Source: an uncultured Acidimicrobiaceae bacterium
GTDB lineage: Bacteria; Actinomycetota; Acidimicrobiia; Spongiisociales; UBA5794
NCBI GenBank assembly: GCA_947259365.1
Contig: CAMYMC010000030.1
Location: 62,001-126,000, forward strand
Direction: 5' to 3'
DNA length: 64,000 bases
In this document: positions 1-11,073 of the stretch, piece by piece
How the letters are laid out: each line of letters starts with the position of its first letter
Numbering within the stretch: the first letter of the stretch is position 1
Notes under the pieces: model-generated
The model's database searches: none
The model's input: the letters and a program-made list of their open reading frames with translations, nothing else
Told to the model about the DNA's origin: nothing
Made by a program: the position numbers and the translations under genes

Positions 1-338
1 AGATCGTCACCGATCTGCCGTGCGGGGTCGACGGGATCGGTGACGGAGACCCCGGCGGAGCGGGATTCGTCGAGCCTCGTACGCAATCCCGCCAGCTCGG
101 CGGCGAGCTCTTCGACCCGCGCCTGCCCCGACGCCAGGTCGGCGCGACAGGACGAGAGCTCGGCGCTGAGCCGCTCCCGCTCGGCTCTGCCGGCGACGAG
201 CGCCGCCTCATGGTCCCGGGTGATACGGCGCAGACCGATCCAGCGGCGCAGCAGCCACCCGACGGTGCCGCCGAGGACGGCCGCACCGATCATCCAGAAG
301 ATGATCTCGGCGATGGCGTAGCCGGACCCGCGCAGCAC
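1..338 (-). CDS. Membrane-anchored coiled-coil protein, 3' part off the left edge
   Basis: The leftward frame opens at a GTG that overlaps the last base of the stop codon of the gene at 338-655, so the two are translationally coupled. A GGGAG sequence lies about 9 bases upstream. The first ~30 residues form one hydrophobic segment (IAEIIFWMIGAAVLGG) followed by a basic WLLRRW stretch. About 60 residues rich in Glu, Ala, Arg and Leu then look like a coiled coil. This is the plan of a small inner-membrane anchored coiled-coil protein. No family is recognised, and the C-terminus lies outside the window. Confidence 0.6.
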   Translation of the reverse strand, partial: MLRGSGYAIAEIIFWMIGAAVLGGTVGWLLRRWIGLRRITRDHEAALVAGRAERERLSAELSSCRADLASGQARVEELAAELAGLRTRLDESRSAGVSVTDPVDPARQIGDD

Positions 339-655
339 TAGCCGCTGCTCCCACCGGCGGCCGCGGCCGGGTCCACGGTCACGTCGACGGTGACCCGGCG
401 CACCCCGCGAACGGCCGAGACGAGATGGCCGGCGAGCGCCGCCTCTCCGTCCGAGGCGACGCTGCCGGACAGCGACACGTCTCGGCCGTCGACACGGACC
501 GCGAGATCGAGGCCCGCCCGCTCCAGCTCTGTCGCAGATCTCGCCCCGAGATCGTCCTCGAAGTGGGACAGACCCCAGACGACCGCGCCACCCGTCGTGA
601 GGGCGATCAGCAACACGACCCAGAGCAGACCGATGGGAAACCTCGCCGTCGTCAT
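338..655 (-). CDS. BON-domain membrane protein, 105 aa
   Basis: Short protein with an N-terminal hydrophobic helix (residues ~7-28, GLLWVVLLIALTTGG) and then a BON-type domain with the pattern VRVDGRDVSLSGSVAS...VRGVRRVTVDV, a small alpha/beta fold usually linked to phospholipid or membrane binding. The ATG at 655 was chosen over an upstream in-frame start at 841 because an AGGAGGG ribosome site sits just before it and the family fold begins soon after. The gene is coupled to the coiled-coil protein downstream (stop and start share one base). It diverges from dnaK, so the 656-843 gap carries promoters for both directions. The biological role is unknown. Confidence 0.75.
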   Translation of the reverse strand: MTTARFPIGLLWVVLLIALTTGGAVVWGLSHFEDDLGARSATELERAGLDLAVRVDGRDVSLSGSVASDGEAALAGHLVSAVRGVRRVTVDVTVDPAAAAGGSSG

Positions 656-729
656 GAGCGTGCGGACCCTCCTTGCGCCGGCTCCAACGGGTGAGGACGC
701 AGCGTACCCCACACGGAAGAGAACGGAAT

Positions 730-772
730 ATGACAATGTCCGACTCAAGTTATAAACTGTGATTCGACTCAA
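730..772 (+). promoter_or_regulatory. dnaK promoter with repeated CGACTCAA elements (possible HspR sites)
   Basis: A -35 ATGACA (730-735), 17-base spacer and -10 TAAACT (753-758) fit a housekeeping promoter. Two direct CGACTCAA copies (741-748 in the spacer, 765-772 at the expected transcription start) are spaced 24 bases apart. ACTCAAG is a half of the HspR-binding HAIR element (CTTGAGT-N7-ACTCAAG) known from Streptomyces and Mycobacterium, but the canonical full inverted repeat is not present. HspR control is inferred from hspR being in the same operon. Confidence 0.5.
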
Positions 773-843
773 CCACAAGTCCGCGCCGGGTTCGTCGAGC
801 CCGGTCGACAGAGCCACCATCCCACCGCGAACAAGGAGCACAC

Positions 844-2673
844 ATGGGACGTTCCGTCGGAATCGACCTCGGAACCACGAACTCCGTCCTCGCGATCCTC
901 GAGGGCGGGGACCCCCGCGTCATCGCCAACGCAGAGGGTCATCGCACGACGCCTTCTGTCGTGGCCCTCGCCAAGAACGGCGAAGTCCTCGTCGGTGAAC
1001 AGGCGAAGCGACAGGCGATCACCAACCCCGGCAGGACCGTCCGTTCGGTGAAACGGCACATGGGGACGGACTGGACGTCCGAGATCGACGCCAAGAAGTA
1101 CACCGCACAGGAGATCTCCGCCCGGATCCTCATGAAGCTCAAGCGCGACGCCGAGCAGTTCCTCGGCGAGGAGGTCACCCAGGCGGTGGTCACGGTCCCG
1201 GCCTACTTCGGGGACGCACAGCGCCAGGCGACAACCGAGGCCGGTCAGATCGCGGGTCTCGAGGTGCTCCGGATCGTCAACGAGCCGACGGCGGCGGCGC
1301 TCGCCTACGGCCTCGACAAGAACAGCGACCAGCTCATCCTCGTCTACGACCTCGGTGGCGGGACCTTCGACGTCTCGGTCCTCGAGATCGGCGAGGGCGT
1401 CTTCGAGGTGAAGGCGACGAGCGGCGACACCCAGCTCGGGGGTGACGACTGGGACCAGCGGATCATCGACTGGCTCGTCAAGGAGTTCAAGAACGACCAC
1501 GGCGTCGACCTCGGCGCCGATCCGATGGCGCTGACCCGGCTCAAGGAAGCCGCCGAGAAGGCGAAGATCGAGCTGTCGTCGGTGGCCGAGACCGAGATCA
1601 ACCTCCCGTTCATCACCGCGACGAACGAGGGCCCGATCCACCTGCTCAAGACGCTCACCCGGTCCGAGTTCCAGCAGATGACCGAGGATCTCGTCGAGCG
1701 AACGAAGGCGCCGTTCCTCCAGGCGATGAAGGACGCCGCCATCAGCGTCGACGCCATCGACCATGTCATCCTCGTCGGCGGATCGACGCGGATGCCCGCC
1801 ATCCAGGACCTCGTCGAGGAGCTGTCGGGCAAGGAGGCGCACCAGGGCGTGAACCCCGATGAGGTGGTGGCGCTCGGCGCCGCGATCCAGGCGGGTGTGC
1901 TCACCGGCGACGTCTCGGGCATCCTGCTCCTCGACGTGACCCCCCTCACGCTCGGGGTCGAGACCGAGGGCGGTGTGTTCACCAAGATGATCGAGCGCAA
2001 CACGACGATCCCGACCAGGCGAAGCGAGATCTTCACGACGGCGGCCGACAACCAGCCCGAGGTCGAGATCCACGTCCTCCAGGGCGAGAGAGCAATGGCG
2101 GGCGACAACAAGTCGCTGGGCCGCTTCAAGCTGCCCGGCATTCCGCCCGCGCCGCGCGGGATCCCCCAGATCGAGGTGACGTTTGACATCGATGCCAATG
2201 GCATCGTCGCCGTGTCGGCGAAGGACCTCGGCACCGGTGCCTCGCAGCAGGTGACCATCACCGGTGGAACCGCGCTGTCCCAGGAGGACATCGACCGCAT
2301 GGTGACGGACGCCGAGACTCATGCCAACGAGGATCGCGAGCGGCGTGAGCACGCGGACAGCCGCAACCAAGCCGACCACGCCGCGTACTCGATCGAGAAG
2401 CAGCTGGCCGAGCACGGCGACAAGCTCACCGACGCCGAGCGCGAGGCCATCGAGGACAAGATCACCGAGCTGCGCAAGCTCCTCGCCGACGACGCCGGCG
2501 CGGCGGAGCTGAAGTCAGGCACGGACGCCCTGTTCACGGCGAGCCAGGTGCTCGGGCAGAAGATCTACGAGGCGTCGCAGACCGAGGCCGCGGCCACCGG
2601 CGGCGACGCCGGCGATGGCGCAGACGACGAGGTCGTCGAGGCCGAGATCGTGGAAGAGGACGATGCATCCTGA
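844..2673 (+). CDS. dnaK: Molecular chaperone DnaK (Hsp70)
   Basis: Cytosolic ATP-dependent chaperone that binds exposed hydrophobic segments of client proteins and works with DnaJ and GrpE. The 609-residue product starts with the Hsp70 phosphate-1 motif GIDLGTTNS (residues 6-14). It contains [13 protein letters not shown] (~120), [10 protein letters not shown] (~160), VGGSTRMP (~312), a beta-sandwich substrate domain (~365-480) and a helical lid, and ends in an acidic EEDDAS tail. ATG 844 follows AAGGAG at 833-838. It is the first gene of dnaK-grpE-dnaJ-hspR and overlaps grpE by 11 bases. Length and motifs are ordinary for the family. Confidence 0.98.
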   Translation: MGRSVGIDLGTTNSVLAILEGGDPRVIANAEGHRTTPSVVALAKNGEVLVGEQAKRQAITNPGRTVRSVKRHMGTDWTSEIDAKKYTAQEISARILMKLKRDAEQFLGEEVTQAVVTVPAYFGDAQRQATTEAGQIAGLEVLRIVNEPTAAALAYGLDKNSDQLILVYDLGGGTFDVSVLEIGEGVFEVKATSGDTQLGGDDWDQRIIDWLVKEFKNDHGVDLGADPMALTRLKEAAEKAKIELSSVAETEINLPFITATNEGPIHLLKTLTRSEFQQMTEDLVERTKAPFLQAMKDAAISVDAIDHVILVGGSTRMPAIQDLVEELSGKEAHQGVNPDEVVALGAAIQAGVLTGDVSGILLLDVTPLTLGVETEGGVFTKMIERNTTIPTRRSEIFTTAADNQPEVEIHVLQGERAMAGDNKSLGRFKLPGIPPAPRGIPQIEVTFDIDANGIVAVSAKDLGTGASQQVTITGGTALSQEDIDRMVTDAETHANEDRERREHADSRNQADHAAYSIEKQLAEHGDKLTDAEREAIEDKITELRKLLADDAGAAELKSGTDALFTASQVLGQKIYEASQTEAAATGGDAGDGADDEVVEAEIVEEDDAS

Positions 2674-3373
2674 CGAGCCCTCCCACCTGATCCGAGACGA
2701 CGCCGACATCGACGCCGGCACCGCCCCGATGGCACTGCCCGACGAGCTCGTTCCGACGCCGGCCGACGCCGCCGAGACGTTGCTGCCCGACGCCGACGCT
2801 GCGGTCGAAGCGGAGCCGGTTGGGGCCGTCGTCGAGGCACCCCTGGAGCTGCCGGACGACCCGGCCGAGGCTCGCGACGTGCTCCTCGAGGCCTTCTCCG
2901 AGACGCGACGAGCCGCCGCCGGGTATGCGGAGGCGCTGCAGCGGGTCGCCGCCGACTACGACAACTACCGGAAGCGGGTCGAGCGGGATCGTGCCGAGAT
3001 GATCGAGCGCGCCTCGCAGCGGATCCTCGAACAGCTCCTGCCCGCCCTGGACAACTTCGACGCGGCGCTGGCCTACGAGCCGCAGACACCCGCCGAGGAG
3101 AAGATCCTCGACGGCATGCGGGGCACCCACTCCCAGCTCATGGAGATCCTCGAGCGCGAAGGGCTCGAGCCGGTCGACGCCCTCGGACACGGCTTCGATC
3201 CGGCGGTCCACGAGGCGGTCGCCGGTCCCACCGGAGGCGGTGACGACCTCGTCGTCGACCAGGAGCTGCGGAAGGGCTACTCGATGCGCGGCAGGCTCAT
3301 CAGACCGAGCCTCGTGACGGTGGAGGCGACCGAGGAAGGCGGCGAGAACACGGACGACACGGAGCGAAGCTGA
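2663..3373 (+). CDS. grpE: Nucleotide exchange factor GrpE
   Basis: GrpE releases ADP from DnaK. The 236-residue protein has a ~70-residue acidic low-complexity N-terminus, a long dimerisation helix (~residues 75-140, including [15 protein letters not shown]), and the C-terminal beta-wing with signature [10 protein letters not shown] and [19 protein letters not shown] 2663 (MHPDEP) was chosen over an earlier in-frame start inside dnaK; GAAGAGGA lies just upstream and the start overlaps the dnaK 3' end by 11 bases, implying translational coupling. The stop abuts the dnaJ start. Confidence 0.95.
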   Translation: MHPDEPSHLIRDDADIDAGTAPMALPDELVPTPADAAETLLPDADAAVEAEPVGAVVEAPLELPDDPAEARDVLLEAFSETRRAAAGYAEALQRVAADYDNYRKRVERDRAEMIERASQRILEQLLPALDNFDAALAYEPQTPAEEKILDGMRGTHSQLMEILEREGLEPVDALGHGFDPAVHEAVAGPTGGGDDLVVDQELRKGYSMRGRLIRPSLVTVEATEEGGENTDDTERS

Positions 3374-4297
3374 GTGACCCAGGCGATGCGCAAAGAGTGG
3401 CTCGAGACCGACTACTACTCCATCCTCGGCGTACCGAAGGATGCGAATGCGCGCGACGTCAAGAAGGCGTATCGGAAGCTCGCCCAGAAGCACCACCCCG
3501 ACAAGAACCCCGACGACGCCGCGGCCGAGGCGAAGTTCAAGGAGATCAACGAGGCGTACGACGTCCTCGGCGATCCCGAGACACGCAAGGAGTACGACCA
3601 CGTCAGGGAGATGGGGTACTTCGTCGGAGGCCCCGGAGGGGGCCAGCAGTACGTCCGGGTCGAGGACCTCTTCGGTGGCACCGACACCGGGCGCTCGCCC
3701 TTCGACCTCTTCGGAGGCATCGGGGATCTCTTCGGCGGCGGTCGGAGGACACGCCAGCCCGCCCCCGGCCGCGATCTCTCCGCAGAGCTCAGCCTGTCCT
3801 TCTTCGAGGCCATCGCCGGAGTGACGAAGGACGTCACCGTCGAGGGCCAGACCTTCAAGGTCAAGATCCCGAAGGGCGTCGAGGACGGAGCCAGGATCAG
3901 GCTGAGGGGGAAAGGCGAGCCGAGCCGCACCGGCGGGCCGCCCGGAGACCTCTACGTCGCGGTGCACGTCGGACGCCACCCGCTCTACGAGCGCAGAGGT
4001 GCCGACCTCCTCATCACGGTGCCGGTCACGTTCACCGAAGCAACCCTCGGAGCCGAAATCGACGTGCCGACGCTCGACGGCAAGGTGCGGCTCAAGATCC
4101 CCTCCGGCACCCAGAGCGGCAAGCGGTTCCGGGTGTCGGGCCGGGGCGTCGAGCGGGCGAACGGCACAAAGGGCGACCTGCTCGTGACCGTCGAGGTGAC
4201 GGTGCCCCGCGACCTCACCGACGAGCAACGGGCATTACTCGAGAAGTTCAGAGACAACGGTCCCCCGGACAACCCGCGGGCTCACCTGGGGGTGTGA
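3374..4297 (+). CDS. dnaJ: J-domain co-chaperone without zinc finger (DnaJ/CbpA type)
   Basis: Stimulates DnaK ATPase and delivers clients. Residues ~12-75 are the J domain with HPD at 41-43; a Gly/Phe-rich linker (~80-125, repeats such as [13 protein letters not shown]) leads straight into the two-part beta-barrel substrate-binding region (~132-290). The four CxxCxGxG zinc repeats of classical DnaJ are absent; there is no cysteine in the central region and the protein is 307 residues rather than ~380, so this is a type II (CbpA-like) J-protein in the dnaJ operon position. GTG 3374 abuts the grpE stop; ATG 3386 is an alternative start. Confidence 0.92.
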   Translation: MTQAMRKEWLETDYYSILGVPKDANARDVKKAYRKLAQKHHPDKNPDDAAAEAKFKEINEAYDVLGDPETRKEYDHVREMGYFVGGPGGGQQYVRVEDLFGGTDTGRSPFDLFGGIGDLFGGGRRTRQPAPGRDLSAELSLSFFEAIAGVTKDVTVEGQTFKVKIPKGVEDGARIRLRGKGEPSRTGGPPGDLYVAVHVGRHPLYERRGADLLITVPVTFTEATLGAEIDVPTLDGKVRLKIPSGTQSGKRFRVSGRGVERANGTKGDLLVTVEVTVPRDLTDEQRALLEKFRDNGPPDNPRAHLGV

Positions 4298-4298
4298 C

Positions 4299-4697
4299 AT
4301 GACCAAGCGCGACCAGGCCGTCTACATCATCTCGGTCGCTGCCGAGCTGGCAGGCGTCCATCCGCAGACCCTGAGGATCTACGAGCGGAAGGGCCTCATC
4401 GAGCCGTACCGGACCCCGGGCGGGACCCGGCGCTACAGCGACGAGGACCTCACGCGGCTCGGGCTCATCCAGGAGCTCACCTCCGACGGGGTGAACCTCG
4501 AGGGGGTACGGAGGATCCTCGACCTCCAGGCGGACAACGACCGGCTCCGCAACCAGGTCGACCGGCTGCGACGCCTCCTCGGCGAGGCAGAAGCCCGATA
4601 CTCCGGGGGTCTGCGAGGATCGGCAACGGTCGTGGGCGAGGCACCCGCCCGGAGGCGGAACCTCCCCGACATCAAGCGCCGGACGCCGTTCGGGTGA
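4299..4697 (+). CDS. hspR: MerR-family heat-shock repressor HspR
   Basis: HspR represses the dnaK operon, and often clpB, in actinobacteria and is itself thought to need DnaK as co-repressor. Residues ~9-50 form the MerR winged helix (ISVAAELAGVHPQTLRIYER then GLIEPYRTPGGTRRYSDEDL). A coiled coil follows (~70-100), then a basic tail (PDIKRRTPFG). The 132-residue length is typical. Its ATG lies one base after the dnaJ stop, so it is the fourth gene of the operon and autoregulated by inference. Possible targets are the CGACTCAA and CTTGAGT elements at dnaK (741-772) and clpB (6837-6862). Confidence 0.93.
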   Translation: MTKRDQAVYIISVAAELAGVHPQTLRIYERKGLIEPYRTPGGTRRYSDEDLTRLGLIQELTSDGVNLEGVRRILDLQADNDRLRNQVDRLRRLLGEAEARYSGGLRGSATVVGEAPARRRNLPDIKRRTPFG

Positions 4698-4723
4698 GCC
4701 GGCCGTCGGCGGCTGAGGCGAAT

Positions 4724-5377
4724 TCACAGGATCCGGGTGTCACCATCGGGTAGCTGGATGACGAAGGACAAGACGAGGGTCTGACGCCGGGGCCAGTCCC
4801 GAAGCCTGGCCGCCACCGTTGCGTTCGCTTGGGGCCGGAACACCTCCCAGGTCGCGTCGGGCTCGGCGTGGACGACGAGGTGGAGATCCGGCCTCGGGAC
4901 GAGCTTCGCCCCGTCCCAATCGAGGCCTTCCATCTCGACCACGGCGAGCCCGAGCTGCTCACAGCGAGCGATGAGCGCCTCGGCGTCCTCTCGGGTGAAG
5001 AAGCCCTCGCCGTCGGCGTCGCGATGAACGGCCTTCGCATCGAACTCGCCGGAGAGCTCGACGATTCGGTGGTCCTCGTCCTCCCAGGTCTCCGTGGCCG
5101 TCCCCGCCTCCCGGGAGAGACGGTCCGACAGCGTCGCCAGCTCCGGTTCGTCACGGAGGAGATCCGGGGTCACGATCTGCTGGGCCATGTCGAGGACCCG
5201 CACGAGGTCGCCGACGTCGAGGTCGTAGGGCTCGCCGCGACCGTCCGGATACACCTGGACGACGGGCACGTCCTCGTCCCAGAAGACGTACCCGACGAAC
5301 TCGTCCTCTCGCCAGATCTCAATGATCGGCTCGGCGAAATCAGGGTGGTCCTTCTCGACGATGCGCAGCGGGATCAT
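4724..5377 (-). CDS. Uncharacterised acidic protein, 217 aa
   Basis: No family recognised. The product is soluble, with no signal peptide or membrane helix. The N-terminal ~70 residues alternate beta-like segments (EPIIEIWREDEFVGYVFWDED), and the middle contains FFTREDAEALIARCEQLGLAVVEMEG, resembling small sequence-variable actinobacterial proteins. It converges on hspR with a 26-base gap. A TACCCT -10 (5386-5391) stands 8 bases before the ATG, so the transcript is probably leaderless. The coding frame is supported by strong third-position GC and by the promoter. Confidence 0.75.
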   Translation of the reverse strand: MIPLRIVEKDHPDFAEPIIEIWREDEFVGYVFWDEDVPVVQVYPDGRGEPYDLDVGDLVRVLDMAQQIVTPDLLRDEPELATLSDRLSREAGTATETWEDEDHRIVELSGEFDAKAVHRDADGEGFFTREDAEALIARCEQLGLAVVEMEGLDWDGAKLVPRPDLHLVVHAEPDATWEVFRPQANATVAARLRDWPRRQTLVLSFVIQLPDGDTRIL

Positions 5378-5443
5378 CCGCCGGGAGGGTAGACGACGAC
5401 GGTCCCCTCCCGAGGGCCGGGCCGCGCGGATGTCGCGCCCTCG

Positions 5444-5728
5444 TCACGGCTCGACGTGTACGCCCCGCCAGAACGCGATGTGATCCTTGATGTCGGCGGC
5501 TGCCGCCGACGGTGTCGGGTAGTACCAGGCGGCGCCCCGGTTCGCATTGCCGTGCACAACGACGTCGTAGTAGCTGGCGACTCCCTTCCAGGGGCAGACG
5601 GTGTGCGCGGTCGAGTCGACGAAGTACTCCTCGTTGAGGCTGCTGCGAGGGAAGTAGTGGTTCCCCTCGACGATGATCGTCTCGTCGCTCTCGGCGAGGA
5701 CCGCGTCATTCCAGGTCGCCTTGGCCAT
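5444..5728 (-). CDS. DUF427 domain protein
   Basis: Compact 94-residue protein covering the whole DUF427 fold, a small beta-barrel domain of unknown function common in actinobacteria and proteobacteria. Family landmarks seen are ESDETIIVEGNHYFP near the N-terminus, HTVCPWKGVASYYDV with the conserved CPWKG core (residues ~45-49), NRGAAWYYPTPSAAA, and IKDHIAFWRGV at the end. It lies between an uncharacterised protein and mscL and may share their direction of transcription, but the hairpin at 5807-5841 separates it from mscL. Function unknown. Confidence 0.9.
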   Translation of the reverse strand: MAKATWNDAVLAESDETIIVEGNHYFPRSSLNEEYFVDSTAHTVCPWKGVASYYDVVVHGNANRGAAWYYPTPSAAAADIKDHIAFWRGVHVEP

Positions 5729-5806
5729 CGTGTCGGTCTCCTGTGATGTCGTTGCGCCGGCCTCGTGCCCAACCCGCCGGTCAGCGTACCGATTCCCGTG
5801 TCGTCC

Positions 5807-5841
5807 GATGACGGGGCGGGCCTCAGGCCCTCCCCGTCATC
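5807..5841 (-). terminator. Long hairpin downstream of mscL
   Basis: A 10-bp stem GATGACGGGG / CCCCGTCATC encloses a second stem GGGCC-TCA-GGCCC with one-base bulges. It follows the mscL stop by 14 bases in the leftward direction, so it probably ends that transcript. No T-tract is obvious, as usual in high-GC actinobacteria. Confidence 0.65.
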
Positions 5842-5854
5842 GACGTCGCAGGTG

Positions 5855-6238
5855 TCACCGGCGGAGTGCGTCTCTGATCTCACGCAGCAGCGTGATGTCC
5901 TCGGGTGGGGCGGGGGCGTCGCCCTCACCGCTCTCCTGACGCGCCTTGAGCGCGTTGTACGGCTTGACCACGAACAGGAACAGCGCCAGAGCGATGAGCG
6001 CGAAGATGATGAGCGAGTTCAAGAACGCGCCGTATCGGATCGTCGCGTCGCCGACGTCGATGGTGAGCGTCGAGAAGTCCGGCTGGCCGAAGATCGCCGC
6101 GACGATCTGCATGATGACGTCGTCGACGAGCGATGTGACGACCACCGAGAACGCCAGCGCGAGCACCAGGCCGACGGCAATCTCGACGAGATTGCCCTTC
6201 AGCGCGAAGTCCTTGAACTCCTGCACGAGGTTCTTCAT
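5855..6238 (-). CDS. mscL: Large-conductance mechanosensitive channel MscL
   Basis: Pentameric inner-membrane safety valve that opens under turgor. The 127-residue product has the N-terminal amphipathic helix MKNLVQEFKDFALKGN, TM1 (~17-40, VEIAVGLVLALAFSVVVTSL), a periplasmic loop, TM2 (~66-90, FLNSLIIFALIALALFLFVV) and a charged C-terminal helix (EDITLLREIRDALRR). ATG 6238 was preferred over a start at 6367 because AAGGAGGATCGC immediately precedes it and the family begins with MKxxxxEFKxFA. Length is slightly below the usual ~136-150. Followed by a strong hairpin. Confidence 0.96.
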   Translation of the reverse strand: MKNLVQEFKDFALKGNLVEIAVGLVLALAFSVVVTSLVDDVIMQIVAAIFGQPDFSTLTIDVGDATIRYGAFLNSLIIFALIALALFLFVVKPYNALKARQESGEGDAPAPPEDITLLREIRDALRR

Positions 6239-6323
6239 GCGATCCTCCTTCTGTTTCCCGTGTGGACCGACAACACACTCAGCGATTCGACCCGGTTGCC
6301 GGGCGGAGGTTCCGCGAAACCGG

Positions 6324-6773
6324 TCACGGCGACCGAGGCCCCGGCCCCTCGAGGTCGAAGCCGACATCCGCCCAGTACCCTTCCGGGACGTCGACGATCA
6401 CCGGAAAGGGCGAAGCGACGCCGGCGGCGGGAGGCGCCATCGCCTCCACGCTGTCGATCGGCATCCCGGACGCCGAACCCTGGACACCGCCGTCTTCGAG
6501 ACGATCGACCATGAACGACGACCACACGATGCCAGCCGCATCGGACGCGTCGAGGACGGTCTCGAGCCAGCCGACGAGCAGGCCCTCGAGGCCGTCCCCG
6601 CCCACGACGACCGGGCGCGAGTACGTCGGCGGGATCTGGGCGAGGTCGTATCCGATGGAGAACATCGCCTCGGCGGCGTGCTCGAAGAGCTCGGCATGGG
6701 TCGAACCGAACACCCGCATGACGACGCCGCACGGGTTCTCTCCCCGGTCGATCCGCACATAACGCCGTTGCAT
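6324..6773 (-). CDS. Archease-like (SHS2-fold) protein, diverged
   Basis: About 149 residues that align by pattern with archease, the small metal-binding activator of RtcB RNA ligase: RVFGSTHAELFEHAAEAMFS, then GGDGLEGLLVGWLETVLDA, a W/F SSFMVDRLEDG strand pair, SGMPID and a closing VIVDVPEGYWADVGFDLEGP. The signature D-H-T-A-D near the N-terminus is not conserved; here the region reads IDRGENPCGVVMRV, so one metal-binding acidic residue is missing or displaced, while the terminal FDLE acid is retained. No rtcB gene is in the window. ATG 6773 is the start best fitting the fold, although no ribosome site is visible. Divergent from clpB. Confidence 0.6.
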   Translation of the reverse strand: MQRRYVRIDRGENPCGVVMRVFGSTHAELFEHAAEAMFSIGYDLAQIPPTYSRPVVVGGDGLEGLLVGWLETVLDASDAAGIVWSSFMVDRLEDGGVQGSASGMPIDSVEAMAPPAAGVASPFPVIVDVPEGYWADVGFDLEGPGPRSP

Positions 6774-6804
6774 CGGCCCGTATTCAACAGGGTGAGGGCT
6801 CCGG

Positions 6805-6862
6805 TTGCCTCTCTCCACATAAGTTGATACTATATGACTCAGATTTTCTAGCGCACTTGAGT
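6805..6862 (+). promoter_or_regulatory. clpB promoter with TTGAGT/ACTCA elements
   Basis: TTGCCT (6805-6810), 17-base spacer and TACTAT (6828-6833) form a promoter. GACTCA (6837-6842) overlaps the predicted transcription start and CTTGAGT (6856-6862) follows it, with a further ACTC at 6866. These echo the CGACTCAA elements at dnaK, suggesting common HspR control; the exact HAIR spacing of 7 is not met. Confidence 0.5.
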
Positions 6863-6929
6863 GATACTCGGCGTTGCGGCACACGGACCTTTGTCACCGC
6901 CTCGAGCAACCAGGAGCAGACGAACCCCG

Positions 6930-9506
<2,577 letters not shown>

Positions 9507-10133
9507 TCAGTCTGGTTTCACGGCGTGGCCGCGGATCGCGGGCCGGGCCCAGGAGGTTGCCCGGGGGAGCGATGCCTCCACCACGCCATCGAGCCGAAGG
9601 CCCGATGCCTCGAGGGTGGCCGCCGTGTCCCTGGTGAGGTGACAGTTGGCGGCAACCCGCTTCCACACGGGTTCGATCCGCCGCTGCCTGCGGGCGATGC
9701 GCGGCTCGCGGCCACCGACGTGCTCGATGAAGACGAGACGGCCCCCGGGCTTGAGCACCCGGTGGATCTCCGACGCGGCGGCGTCGGGATCCTCGACCGA
9801 GCACAACACGAGGGTCGCGACGACGGCATCGAACCGCTCGTCGGGAAACGGCAGGTACTCGGCGCCGGCGTCGATGACCGAGGTATCCCCGCACCGTCTC
9901 GGCCGCGTCTCGACCCGCTTCTCGAGCTTGTTGCGCATGTGCGGGTCGGGCTCGGCGAGGACGAGTCGCTCGACGGTCTCCGGGTAGTGGGCGAGGTTGA
10001 GACCCGTGCCGGCGCCCACCTCGAGGACCTTCCCTTCGAGGCCGGAGAGAAGCTCGGCACGCCACGACGCGAGTCCGGCCCGCTCGCTCGGTCCCAGCAC
10101 GAGGTCGTACAGCCCGGAGATGATGCGACTCAT
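9507..10133 (-). CDS. Class I SAM-dependent methyltransferase
   Basis: 208-residue Rossmann-fold methyltransferase of the Methyltransf_11 type. The glycine-rich SAM site VLEVGAGTGLNLAHYP lies at ~35-50, the acidic ribose-binding LAEPDP follows, then the DAVVATLVLCSVEDPD motif and a VLKPGGRLVFIEHV strand. The substrate cannot be told from sequence; distribution and size fit phosphatidylethanolamine- or small-molecule-type methyltransferases. ATG 10133 has TATTCT 6 bases upstream (10140-10145), a leaderless arrangement, which favours it over the ATG at 10175. Confidence 0.88.
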   Translation of the reverse strand: MSRIISGLYDLVLGPSERAGLASWRAELLSGLEGKVLEVGAGTGLNLAHYPETVERLVLAEPDPHMRNKLEKRVETRPRRCGDTSVIDAGAEYLPFPDERFDAVVATLVLCSVEDPDAAASEIHRVLKPGGRLVFIEHVGGREPRIARRQRRIEPVWKRVAANCHLTRDTAATLEASGLRLDGVVEASLPRATSWARPAIRGHAVKPD

Positions 10134-10139
10134 GCGGGG

Positions 10140-10145
10140 AGAATA
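10140..10145 (-). promoter_or_regulatory. -10 element TATTCT, leaderless start of the methyltransferase
   Basis: Six bases separate this TAnnnT box from the ATG at 10133, placing the transcription start at or next to the start codon. Confidence 0.5.
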
Positions 10146-10175
10146 CGCGGGGCGTGCCCGTCGTGCTCCCGGCAC

Positions 10176-10934
10176 TCAGCCTGTGACCCGACCCCACAGA
10201 CGGGCCATGCCGCCGAGCCACCGATCGGTATCGCCGTACTTCATGGCTGCATAATCGGCGACCTCGGGCTGGGGGAGGATGAGGAACCGCTCCTCGCGGA
10301 CTCCGTCGACGATCGCGACGGCGACGTCGGCGGGGTTCGCCATCTCGCCCGTCATGTCGAGCGAGAACCTCCCGGCAAGTGCCGTGTCGACCACGAGCGG
10401 GCACACGGCGGACACTCGGATGCCGCGATCGCGATGGGTGATCGAGAGCCACTCGGCGAGCGCCAGTGACGCGTGCTTCGTGACCGTGTAAGGCAGCGAC
10501 GTCAACGAAGCGAGCAGGCCCGCCGCCGAGACGGTTTGGACGAGGTATCCGGAACCCCGCGACAGCATCGAGGGGAGGACCGCTCGAGCGGCGTAGACGT
10601 GGGCCATGACGTGGAGGTCCCACAGCAGCCGCCAGCCGTCGTCGTCCACCTCGAGCCCGCCGTCGATCGAGAAGCCAGCATTCGACGCGAGGAGGTCGAT
10701 CGGGCCGTGCTGGTCCTCGACCTGCTCGACGAGGCCGCTCACCGACACCTCGTCGGTGACGTCGCAGCCGACACCGAAGGCGCCGATCTCGTTCGCTGCG
10801 GTTGCGACGCCGGTCTCGTCGACGTCGGCGAGGACGACCGCGGCAGCTCGTGCGGCGACGAGCGCCTCACCGAGGGCCCGGCCGATCCCGCCGGCACCGC
10901 CGGTCACCACACACACCGTTCCGTCGATCTCCAC
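10176..10934 (-). CDS. Short-chain dehydrogenase/reductase (SDR)
   Basis: 252-residue classical SDR: cofactor motif TGGAGGIG (11-18), acidic residue after beta-2 in LADVDE (favours NAD(H)), SNAG (84-87, variant of NNAG), catalytic Ser in VQTVSAAG (~136) and Y149-x3-K153 (YTVTK). Substrate unknown; actinobacterial relatives act on alcohols, steroids or fatty acyl groups. The GTG at 10934 has TATCGT 7 bases upstream (10942-10947), so the mRNA is probably leaderless. Reads left, 42 bases before the methyltransferase and divergent from the V/A-ATPase operon. Confidence 0.93.
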   Translation of the reverse strand: MEIDGTVCVVTGGAGGIGRALGEALVAARAAAVVLADVDETGVATAANEIGAFGVGCDVTDEVSVSGLVEQVEDQHGPIDLLASNAGFSIDGGLEVDDDGWRLLWDLHVMAHVYAARAVLPSMLSRGSGYLVQTVSAAGLLASLTSLPYTVTKHASLALAEWLSITHRDRGIRVSAVCPLVVDTALAGRFSLDMTGEMANPADVAVAIVDGVREERFLILPQPEVADYAAMKYGDTDRWLGGMARLWGRVTG

Positions 10935-10941
10935 GAGACGG

Positions 10942-10947
10942 ACGATA
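10942..10947 (-). promoter_or_regulatory. -10 element TATCGT, leaderless start of the SDR gene
   Basis: TAnnnT box exactly 7 bases before the GTG at 10934. Confidence 0.5.
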
Positions 10948-11073
10948 GATCACCGGCCATGCCCACCTTCGCCGAACTGGCAGCACGGAGGACAAACGGC
11001 CGTGATTCACGGGCCTGACGGCCCTTGCGGCCACGGGCCAGACAGCCGAGGCTGTGCACAGAAGGAGCGGCGA

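Noticed and set aside
769-2415. Long open frame antisense to dnaK (548 codons)
   Set aside because: No family similarity; repetitive Leu/Asp/Arg/Val composition is typical of the reverse frame of a high-GC gene.
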